This document shows positions 51,401 through 61,300 of a stretch of DNA of 64,000 bases, piece after piece. The DNA comes from Toxoplasma gondii ME49. Lineage: Eukaryota; Apicomplexa; Conoidasida; Eucoccidiorida; Sarcocystidae. The DNA is taken from assembly GCF_000006565.2 (NCBI RefSeq), contig NC_031478.1, positions 5,666,212-5,730,211 of the forward strand. The letters are read 5' to 3'. Each line of letters begins with the position of its first letter. Within the stretch, counting starts at the first letter, position 1. The position numbers and the translations under genes were made by a program. The notes below the pieces were generated by a model. It searched no databases and was not told the origin of the DNA. It saw nothing but the letters and a program-made list of their open reading frames with translations.

Positions 51401-53255
51401 CTGTCGCGCAGCGACTTGCGCGTCGCCTTTCTTGTGCGACTGCTGCTTTCTGCGCTTCTCTTTGAGTGTGCTCTGTTGACAGCTTTGCCCTCCATGCCGG
51501 AGCCCGATGCGAGCTCGAAAGCAGAAGACGCGTCCGTGCAAGAGTCTCACCGCCACAAGAAGTCGCCCTGCCTCCATCATCTGCTTCCCGCCTCACTTGA
51601 ATCACTGGAAGCGGACGCACACCGCGAGTTTTCAGACCCTTTCATCTGCATTTCCCTGTCGATACTTGCGATGCTTCAAGCTCCAAGCCGAGACATTCTC
51701 ATGCAAACGAGATGGTTCGGCGCATGCATACAAATACACATACATGCATATATATATATATATATAGATAGATATAGATATATAAGTAGATAAACGGAGA
51801 AATAAACAAACGTCTGTGCACTTGTTTGCATGTTTTAGTGCAGATATGTAAATCTTTACCCGGAGATGTAGTTCTGAGTTTTTGCGCACACCCATGCATG
51901 TTCGAAGAGACGCATAGACGTCAGTCGATTTTTCACATGATGAATCTCGTTTCTCTCTGAAGCCTGTACACGCGTCTGACCTCGGGAGCTGCGAGGTTGA
52001 AGAGTTCGAGGTCGAGGATTTCGAGTCTCCCAAACGCATTCAAGAGATTGGAGAAGTCCTGGGGCTGGAAGGCCTCGAGCGTTTCCTTCGCTCTGCCCGA
52101 AAGAGCTGAGAAGGCCGGGAGGACGCGAACCTCCGCGCGCGCGAGCGCGTTCGCAGCGAGGGCTACGTCCTTGGGGGTCATGTTCGCAGCCAAGATGGGC
52201 AGGCGCCTCGCAATCTGGTGAAACAGGTGGTTGTGCTTCCGTCTGCAGAGCACGAACGCGTTGAGAACGAGACTCGCGCCTTTGCCCGACAAGCCGTCGA
52301 AACCTCGCAAAGTCAGGAAGTCTCCCAGGCGCTTGAAGACGGAGTCGAGGAACTCCGCGTCTCGCGGGCGAAAGAGAAACTCGAAGTTCGACAGACAGAC
52401 CAGGACCTCGCAAACGTCTTTGCTTGTGGCCTCGCGAACCGCAGAAGACACAGACTGAGATGGGATGCCACTCGAAGTTTGAAAAGAAGGAGAAGTTTGC
52501 GCAGACACAGCTGAGACGGAGGCCGAGAGAGAGGGCGAGGTCGAGGGCGAGGCAGGAGCGGACGGGGCTGCGGCCTCGGGTCCTTCCCGCCGGCTTCGCT
52601 GCTTGCGCAGTGGCAAGTGGAACTTCAGGAAGGCCTCCACCAGATGGCGAAGCACACCCGAAGACAGTTCGCGCTGAGCAGGAGACATGCACAAAGCCTC
52701 GTAGCGCAACGCGCGCCTCCTTCGCCGCTGCGGAAGACCGGTCACAGACGAATTCAAGGAAGGAGAAGAGGAGGAAGACGAAGAGGAAGAAGGCGTATGT
52801 GTGTCCGTTCTCTGTTCACCTCGGGAGAAAGGGAGGGCCAGACTGCTGGGTGGGGTGACGGCGGAGAGAGGTAGAAAGGGGAAAAGCGAGAAGAGGTCCG
52901 CGAGGACTCGGGGGTGGTCGGCCGCGTACGCATGCAGAGGGAGGTGGAGCAGCTGCTTCATGAGCGCCGTTTGGAGTGTACGCACATCACAGGCAGGGGG
53001 AAGAGAGAAGACGAGAGTCCTGGCGACCGAGCGAATTTCAATGGGGAGAAGCGACGGAGAAAGGCGCGCTGTTCGCGCAAGGAGTGCCTCGCAGTAGTCT
53101 GCGTCTCGCGGTACAGACGCGGGGAGATACCGCAGGCTGCGACAGGCCGCAATCGCCTCCGGCTTAGATAGGCGTCTGAGAGAGGCCTGCGGCGGGAGAA
53201 GAATCTGCTGAAGAAACAAGCCAAAAAGGGAAGACAAACGCGCAGGATATGCCAC
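48453..53255 (-). CDS. RAP-domain OPR/FAST-like protein, probable mitochondrial RNA factor
   Basis: Two exons, 53255-51981 (donor GAG|GTCAGA) and 51293-48453 (acceptor after a pyrimidine tract), join in phase 0 inside a helical repeat and give about 1,371 residues. The join restores the repeat: LFNLAAPE followed by ISAGIRDYNPQHLSNIAHAY. The N-terminus (MAYPARLSSLFGLFLQQ...SLRRL) fits a mitochondrial leader. Helical repeats such as NPQHLSNIAHAYSKV and SNRELANLALAFAKM fill the first two thirds, with Ser/Pro-rich inserts. A RAP domain follows at about 1,000-1,080: LGPFSLDIVLGDRLAVEIDG, then SHFYRE, LKQRLLREMGW and a conserved W. The last 200 residues are Glu/Gly/Arg-rich. The family binds RNA; members in apicomplexans act on the fragmented mitochondrial rRNAs. 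Substrate and site here are inference. Confidence 0.88.
51747..51783. repeat. TA/GATA-type microsatellite in the RAP gene intron
   Basis: A run of TA dinucleotides passes into AGATAGATATAGATATA inside the intron 51294-51980. Confidence 0.85.
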
Positions 53256-53389
53256 GCACTCTGAAATTCCGACGGGCTGGCAGGACGGATGCCTGAACGG
53301 CCGACGAAAGTAGAGAGGAAAAAGAGAACAGGGACCCGAAGGAGAATACAGCGGAACCTTTCCAGGCGGGGACTGTCCACGGATGGACC

Positions 53390-53513
53390 TATCTCAACAG
53401 GTGGACTAGGTATGGTTTTATTAGATTTACATGTAAATACAGAATTATTATGATTCTATGTATTCTGGGGTGATAGTGTCTTATATCAACATCTATTCTG
53501 GTTTTTCGGACAC
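53390..53513 (+). pseudogene. Nuclear copy of a mitochondrial cox1 fragment (NUMT)
   Basis: Read on the plus strand from 53400 with TGA as Trp (53451-53453), the sequence encodes GGLGMVLLDLHVNTELLW, then FYVFWGDSVLYQHLFWFFGH up to 53513. This is the conserved VLYQHLFWFFGH segment of cytochrome c oxidase subunit I. In the standard nuclear code the TGA is a stop, and the match breaks off abruptly after the Gly-His codons, where cox1 should continue with Pro-Glu-Val-Tyr. So it is an inserted mitochondrial fragment and not a gene. It is AT-rich against its GC-rich surroundings. It lies about 145 bp upstream of the RAP gene start codon. Such fragments are common in Toxoplasma-type nuclear genomes. 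Confidence 0.88.
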
Positions 53514-53659
53514 ACATACATGCTATTTACGTCATTCGTTGACTGTGTTTACCACGGGGAATTAGAACAGAATATCTTTGCCTCGAGGTTTGTTACGTTC
53601 CGTACAGTTGTAGGTAAAAGGTATGTTAGAGAATTAGACTAGCGTTGGAGCACATTGTT

Positions 53660-54860
53660 TCATTCGATAGTCCACGCTGGGCTACATTGAAACTCATGGA
53701 AAGCCATGAAGCAGAAGTCGATCCAGAACCACCGTTGTGCACTGAGAGAATTCGCACTCGCCTTCTCGGTACCCTTTTCGGCTCGCCAGATTGAGGCAAC
53801 AGCACAAGACTGAAAGAACAGAAGAAAGAGAACAGCAAAGCTTCCGCCGCAGCAACAAAGTTTGGGGTGCGACTGGAAGCAAGTTCTGCGATGTTTCTGG
53901 GCCCACCTTCTCCGGTTCCCTTGTTGACGAGGTTGAAGGAGAACAAGACTCGGCTTTCGTCTCCATAGGGATGACCACAACCTTTCGCCGAGGCCTTGCA
54001 GCTGCGGTGTACGTACACCTCGCGTCTCTCGCGGAGGGTCGGAGCCGCCATGGTTCGCGCTGACTCCCTCCCGGTTGGAGACGGTGGAAACTCCCCGAGG
54101 AAAGGAAGCAGTTCGACTCTGAGTTAGCTGCCGGAACCCAGCCCCCAGAAGGCCAGACAGAAGCAGCCGCAGACGAAAGCGGGGGCGAACTGGTGAGGGA
54201 GAAGTAGATCGAAGGACCGGGGGCAGATACGCGTGCGACGAAACTCGCCGCCGACGCAAAAGCAGAGCTCCGTTGGGATGAAGAAGACGGACGAGACAGG
54301 GGAGACCGAGAAGCTTCGCATAATCTCCAGACAGAAAAACGAACAGAAGGAGCAAATCCAGGTGGTCGACAACTCGCGACGGCTTGGCCGCATGCAAGTG
54401 ACTCGCTGGCTAGCAGGGCATACCGCGGACGACGAGGAGACAGAGAGAGTGGCGAGGCAGAGCACGAGGCAGTGGGGAAGGACTGGGCAGAGAAGGACAG
54501 ATCAGAGACAGGAGGGCCTCGGTTTACGTGCGACGACAAGGGAGCAGAAGAGTTCGGTGCTTCAGTCCAGAAAGGCGACGGCTGAGAAGCGACGAGTCTC
54601 GAGGAGGCCTGACAATGTGAGGCATAAGAGGCAGACGACGAAGAGAAGAAGGACGCGGACAGAGGACACACTGGCTTTACCGACGAAGAAAACAAGGCTG
54701 CCAGAGACACCCCAGAGGAGTGGCTTCGTGAGAAACTGTGGCCGCCGGCATCTCGCAGACTCGAAGCGCTACCGAATGCGGACGAAGAGATTGCTCCGCA
54801 GGCGCCCGACCCCGAAGAAGCAGCAAGACGACGAGGAGAGACTCGAGAGACTGGCGCCAT
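53660..54860 (-). CDS. Ser/Ala-rich protein of unknown function
   Basis: The start at 54860 (GCCATGG context) opens a frame beginning MAPVSRVSPRRLAAS, a possible mitochondrial leader. The body is Ser/Ala/Pro-rich up to about residue 270, then more ordered (RPRRKVVVIPMETKAE). The frame stays open to 53694, but a good acceptor (long pyrimidine tract ending TTTCAG before 53809) and a donor GTGGGC after 53907 define a 97-base intron in phase 0. Spliced, the protein is about 367 residues and ends QRWFWIDFCFMAFHEF followed by a short tail. The unspliced frame ends in a Cys/Leu-rich sequence. I cannot tell which is correct. It is head to head with RFC4, about 2 kb apart. I do not recognise the protein. 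Confidence 0.5.
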
Positions 54861-56887
54861 GGCTAGACGCAAAGAAAACAGAAATACAGTGGGAGTCCCA
54901 GTGTTTACTTGCTGCCACTTGTAATCGAGTGCAAATCAGGCCTGGAGTCATGCGCGCCTCTGCTCATCTGTACATACACCCCAACCTGGCTGCGGTGTAT
55001 GTCCACCTCAACTTGATTCGCCTGTGCTGTTGATGCCGACGCAGTCCCACTTGCAAATACATCTCCCTCGACACCTGTCATCAGCGGCATTCCACGTGAA
55101 CTTGCGTTCTGAGTCATGTACACCTCACGAACTGTCGAGGGTACCAAAACCTGATAAAAACATCTGATCTTGCTTCAGGCATGCGTCCACCCGCACTGAC
55201 TGCGTCGACCAAGTTTTTTGAATGGCTTGTCGATTCAGTCTGAACTAGCGCGCTGAAGAGGTGTCTCTACACAGTGGGCGCGCCACAGGCGACGAAGACT
55301 GTTTCTCCCATTTTCTCCACCAAGCGAATGACGGAGGCGACGAAACTTCCACCGGGGACCTGCTGCTTCACCTCCCTGTCTCCGCCGAGGCGTCCCTCTT
55401 GCCCGGCGCTCTTCTGTTCAGAGAGTCAAATTGCCTGCATCGAGATCCGATAAATGCTGCAGATTCCCCTCCCCGGCCTCCCTTCTTCTGCTCTTTGGCG
55501 CTGCTCTCTCCTCTGCGCCTTCTCCTCCGGCAGTGCAGAAGCACTGCAGAAGAAAAGAACTATACCTGTCGAAGAAGACGGGGCGGAAGAATTTTGTCTG
55601 ATTGCTCTCTTTCTTGTGGGAAGGGTGTCTGCGAGGCAGACGAGAGAGTGGGGCGAAAAAGGGAGAGGAAGAAACCAAGAAGCCAGCCTACGAGAGAGAG
55701 AAACGAAACGAAGAAAAGTCTCGACTCCGGGCGAGTCAATCCCGTTTTCACCTACGTCTGCTTCGCGCGGAGAGACACAACGCGTGCAATCTTGTCGCAG
55801 CTTGAGTCGACAGCGGCCAAGGCGTCCCCTCTGCAGACGCGCATCGCGTAAACCTTGGCAATCTGCTCGTCCTCGCTCTCTCTCTCCTGCCCCTCTTCTT
55901 CAAAACCAGGGAGAAAAATGTCAAGAAAATTGGAAAACGCTGAAGAAGATTCGCTTTTACCTCAGCAGACGCACACGCAACCACGCTGGAGAAGCTGTAG
56001 ACGCAGGCCGAGAGAGGCGCTGCAGCGCGGAACTGCTTGCCTTGGCCACGGCACTGGGAGAAAGAAGTAACCGGTTACCGAGCTTCCGTTTTTTATTCCT
56101 GGAGCCATCTTCTCTGCAGACTGAGACTGAAACGGGTGTTTTTCTACCGTACTCGGATTCTCTGGGGTCTGTTATCTCGCGCCGGGTCTCCTCGGCGAAC
56201 AGCGAGGTGTCTCTACACCTCGGCGCCGAGCAGCTGAAGATGTGCGCGCGTTCGCCCGCCCTTCGTGTCTCCACACTGTTCGCTGTTCTCTCTCTTCTTT
56301 CGTTGTTTCTCGTTCTGTCCTGGCGTCAACTTCTTCAGTTTCTTCGTCCGAGGAGCAGATCTCCTACTTGTTTCCACGATTTCTCTTCTTCCACCCAACC
56401 AGTGTCAGCTGTTTCTGCGAGGGAACCGCGGCTAAGGATACACCTGAGCGGGTGGCGAGACAGGGGCCTTTGCACACGCGGCGGAAAGTCGTCGCACTCC
56501 TGGTTTCTCTGTTGGTTGCCGTTTTTTCTGTGAAGACGTTCTCCGGCCCTCTTCTTCTTTTTCCTTCGTCTTCCCGCGGTTCCTGCCTACCTTTTTTCGC
56601 GTCTGCAAGTCCCAAGAGTAAAGTTAGATCTGAGCTCGGCGCCTGCCACGAAAAATAAACCGCCGCCGTTGGAAATTCCTCGAGCTTCTCCCAAACAAAA
56701 GTCTCGCAGCCTTCGCCCGGACGTTGGAGTCCTGGAGTGTACATACACCGGCCGGCGGGTCGAGTCCTCGTCTCGGAAACCTGCGGGAGCCTCGCGAGTC
56801 GCTGTCCCCGCCGCTCTGCGAGGAAGTTCTTTCTGCATCTCTTTCCTGACTTTCTCGTTGGTTTCTTCTGCTTTTGTCAACGCCACC
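54861..56887. other. Divergent region between the Ser-rich gene and RFC4
   Basis: Two overlapping plus-strand frames (55261-55851 and 55454-56533) are rich in Arg/Ser/Leu, contain no motif and shift frame against each other, so I read them as the RFC4 leader. The region should hold a two-way promoter. No RNA gene is seen. Confidence 0.45.
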
Positions 56888-58285
56888 ATGACCGCCGCAG
56901 TCTCTGCTTCTTCCGTGGAGAAGGCGCCTTCGCCTTTCTCGACAGCAGCCCCTCCCCGAGTCTCCTCAGCCCAGGTGGTTCCCTGGGTCGAGAAATAGTA
57001 CGTTTGCTTGGCTTTCTCCTTTATTTTTGACGCTCTTTTCGTAGATCGTCGCCGCCTCAAACTGACGTTCCAGACACCTTTGGATCCGCCGTGCTTCTTC
57101 CTCGACCTCCCCCAACGCCTCCGCCCGCTCGCGTCGTCGATCGCCTTGCTTTCTCTTGACTTCAGCTGGTCCTTACTTCTCTTCTCTTTTGTTTGAACTG
57201 CTTCTTTCTTCTTGCTCGTGTCCTCCTCTCTTCTCTTCCTCTCGTTACGTCTCCAGCTCTTCCCTCTGCTTTTGTATGTGCCGAGATGCTTTTCCCTCCG
57301 CTGCGTCTATACGTTTGTTTGCGTCGCTGTCATCGCTACTTCTCCTCTCGTTATTGTCCTCTGTGGTGGCCATCTCTCAGTCTCGGTGCGTTTTCTCCTT
57401 CTCTCGATCCTTCCCCCTCTCGATCTTCTTTCGCGTATCGCGCTCGACTTTCCGATCATCCTCTTGTCCGCCTTCTCCGGGAGTCTCCTCTCATCTCTCC
57501 TTTCTCTCTCTCCTTGCTCGTCCGTCCTTCTCCCCATTCGAGTGAATCCTGCTGTGATTTTGCTTCTGCCTCTTCTGTCGCTTGCTGTTCTCACAGCCGC
57601 CCGCGGCGCGTCGAAGACATGGCCCACCAGGTGGAGCCTAAGAAAATGCTCAGACGCATTCTCGAGACCGGGAACGTAAGTGCGAGGCAACTCAGAAAAG
57701 CGAAGACAAGCCACGAGCCCCAATGCAGCCGGAATACGGCACTCTGTACACTCTCAAAGAGACAACGGAACATGGAAAACGAAAACTCACGCAGACACAC
57801 AATCATCCACATAGAGTTACATGTCTCTCTTTTCGTCCAGAGTGTTCTCTTCTGTTTGTACATAGACTGTCAGCCCATGTCAAACGGCTTCTGATTCTAT
57901 AGATCTAAGTGTGCCTTCTCAATCACTTGAATGTACATCACATATATATATATATATATATATATATCTGCATGTGCGATCCTGGTACAGAAGCAGAAGG
58001 GAGAGAAATGAATATACATATGTATACATTTTGGCGTCATTCTCTTTCGCTTTATATATGAGTTTAAATATATACGTATATATGCAGATGTGAACCTTTA
58101 TGAGTATCGCAGTACTAGAGCTCCTCTGAAGGTTTTCAGTATACCTGTGTCTGCGCCTCTGCTTGGATATTCTTCAGAAAACACGAGATCCCTGAACGCG
58201 TCTGAACTCTATGCCGGTATATATAGATGCGCATACCAATATATAAGTACATATATTTATATCGCATCATATGTATTCACATGCG

Positions 58286-58316
<31 letters not shown>

Positions 58317-61300
58317 GGGTGGCTACGCTGTGTTGCGTCTGTTTCCCTTCACGGCTTTCAGCTTCTCAGCAGCGGGTGTCCTTGCGTTTGTGTTCGGAGC
58401 GAAGAAATTTTCATTCGCCTGGGTGTTTTTTCCAAATCTTTTTCCTGGTGCTGCAGATGCCTCATCTGCTTTTCTACGGCCCTCCGGGAACTGGCAAGAC
58501 GTCGGCTGCTTTGGCTCTCGTTCGCGAATTGTTTGGGTCAGCTCATTTCCTTTTTTTTTCTGTTCGGACTGTTCTGATTATTTTCTAGTGATATTTCTCG
58601 AAGGATGCTTCACTGCTGATGCATGCGTCTGCTCTTTGCCCCCCCTTCCTTTCGGCCTTGATGGAACGCGCCTTTTCTCTCTCTTTTGTTGTCTCTTAAT
58701 CTTCCGCTTTCTCTCACTTGTCTCTCTCTTGGTTTCTCTCTCTTTCCTTGCTTTTTCTCTCTATCTCTTCTTTCTTTTTCACTCTCTCTTTCCTTTCTTT
58801 TTCTCCCTGTTTTTTCGCTCGTGTTTCTCACTGCTCCTCTCACTCGCCTCTGGCCATCACTCGTGGACCTCTGTACTCTCCCACTGCACGTCGCTTCGCC
58901 TCGCTGTCTCGGTGTGTCCTTCACCTCTCCATTCTTTGTCATTTGTTGCCTTTGTTCTCTCTTCCTGGACATTGTTCCGAATTCCTGCGCGATTCTCTTC
59001 TCGCCTTGCAGCCGCGAGGAAGCGAAGAACAGGCTGTTGGAACTAAATGCGTCAGACGACAGAGGCAAGCGGAAACAAGCGATGCGAGCAAGGCCGGAAG
59101 GGAGACGAGAGAAGAAGAGAGAAGGAGAGATACAAGGAAGGTGACAGGGCGAGGGAGACGAGACGAGAGAGATAGAGAAGACGGGAACGAGGAGGCGAAA
59201 AAAAAACATGCGTGTATATCCATATACATATATATGTATATATATATATATATAAATGCATTTTTATATGTATGTATATAGATATATGAACGTTGTGAGC
59301 AGTTGTGGTGGGGCCCGCGAAAAGACACTCTGAGAGGATTTTATTTGTGAGTTTTCCTTTTCTTTATCTGCCTAGGCATCAAGGTCGTGAGGGAGAGAAT
59401 CAAACAGTACACAAAGACGAACATTGCAAAGGGGAAAATCAACCCCGAAACCGGCAGGTGAGAGTTTTTTGTCATTCTTCTCGTGTGTCACGTTTGGTGA
59501 TGGATTCTTTTCTCGATTTTCTTTTTGGCCCTCTCTTGTTTTTTCTGGGCCCTCTCTGCACATCCCTTTCTAAACTCTGCTGTCTCTCTCTCCGTTTCCG
59601 GTTGTCGTTTCTCTCCAGTTCATTCTCGACTCTGTCGTCTTTTGTTCTCTTCTCCAGAGAAATGCCCACCTGGAAGATTGTCATTCTCGACGAAGCAGAT
59701 ATGATGACCCAAGACGCCCAGTCTGCATTACGGCGAATCATGGAGGCGTTTTCGCGCACTACGCGTTTCATCATCATCTGCAACTACGTCCACAGGTGCG
59801 TCTCTTCACAATATTTGCTGTCTCTCCACGAAACGCAAAGATTTTCTCGTTGTCTTCCCCCTCGCTGCGTGGTTTCTCCTGTCTTGTCGTTGATCTTTCG
59901 TCTTCTTCGTCTCTCCTTCTTCTCCTTGCTCCTTCTCTTCGTCTGTCCTCTGCGTTTTCTGCTCGACATCGTCATCCTACTTCCTTTCTCCTCTTCGGTC
60001 CCTCTCCCCTTCTTCATTCTCTCTCCGCTTCTACCTCTCTGTTCTTCTTTCTGAGTGTTTTCCTTGCTTCGTTTCGCTTCTTTTCGTCTCTAATCTTTCT
60101 TTTCTTTCTCTACTTTGTACCCCCCCTCGTTTTTTTAGCCGCTGCCTTGAGTTTGGGCGCTGCTTCTCTTGATCTCTCTGCGCCTTCGTTGCCCTCCGAT
60201 CCCTCGCATGCACTCCTGTCTCGGTGCCCGTTCTGTTCTGGCCTCCTTTCTCTCTACGCAGAATCATCGACCCGATCTTCTCCCGTTGCTCGCCTCATCG
60301 CTTCGAGCCTGTAAGCTGCCGTTTGCCTTCCCTTGTCAGGGCCGCCTCCATCTCGTTTGAAAACGACTCTCTCCCTCTCGCTTCTTCCTCAGGTCTCTGT
60401 AACTTTGCTTCTGCAGGCCTGTCTAGTTTTCCTGCATACGCCTGAGTCTCGAACACGGCGATCTGTCTCTCTGTGTCTTCATCTTTCCATATGAATATCT
60501 CTATCCCAAGACGCATATACATATATACATATATGTGTATATACATATGTATCTGACTGTAGGTCTGTGGCTATACAGAAATTTCTACTCTTTTTAAATT
60601 TTTCTGGCGTTTATGCTTCCTCTTTTTCGTTGATTTTCTTCTCTTTGCCGGCATCACCTCATGCAGGCGGCCCGATGCTCTGCGATGGCTCCTGCCCTCG
60701 TCAGTGGTGCGTTCCTCTGTTTGCTTGCTTCCGGTCTCCCCTTCTTTCCTCTTTCTCACTCCCCCTCCCCCGGCTTCCGGTCCGGATTTTCTTTGCCTTT
60801 TTTTTTACCTCGACTGTTTCTCTTCCACGTCTTCCGTACATGAACTTGGTCTGGTTTTTCTTTCTGGCTCCTCCCTCCCTGTGTCTTTCCCCCCATTTCT
60901 CTCTCCTGAAAATTCTTTTTTATTTGCTTAGGTTGCCCGAGACGCGCAAGAGGCTCGCATTCGACATATCTGCGACAGCGAAGGCCTCGTCGTCACTTCG
61001 GGGGCAGTGGACGCGCTTCTGCGCATTTCTCAGGGAGATCTGCGACGCGCCGTCACTCTTCTCCAGGTACGTTTCTTCTTCTCTGTCTTTCGCAGGCAAG
61101 CACAGTTCTCTTCGTCTGGACTCCACGTCCTCAAGGTGCGCTCTGACAGGGAGCAGTTCGGTTTTCATGAAAGGCGAGCGAGACCTGGCGCTGGTGCGCG
61201 TCCTTCTACTCGGTCGTACGAGTGCATCTTGTCTCTCTCGTTTCGACTCCGTCCTTGTGGTTTCCTTCTTTTCTCTTGTCTCCGTTCTGTCGGATTCGTG

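Noticed and set aside
55261..56533. Plus-strand frames of 196 and 359 codons upstream of RFC4
   Set aside because: They overlap in different frames, consist of Arg/Ser/Leu low complexity, show no motif, and are better explained as pyrimidine-rich leader sequence.
60667..60706. Possible extra RFC4 exon after a CAG at about 60666
   Set aside because: Joining 60310 directly to 60932 gives a gap-free alignment to the RFC family (RFEP-VARDAQ...), with 39 residues to GDLRR as in yeast Rfc2; adding the segment inserts unrelated residues.
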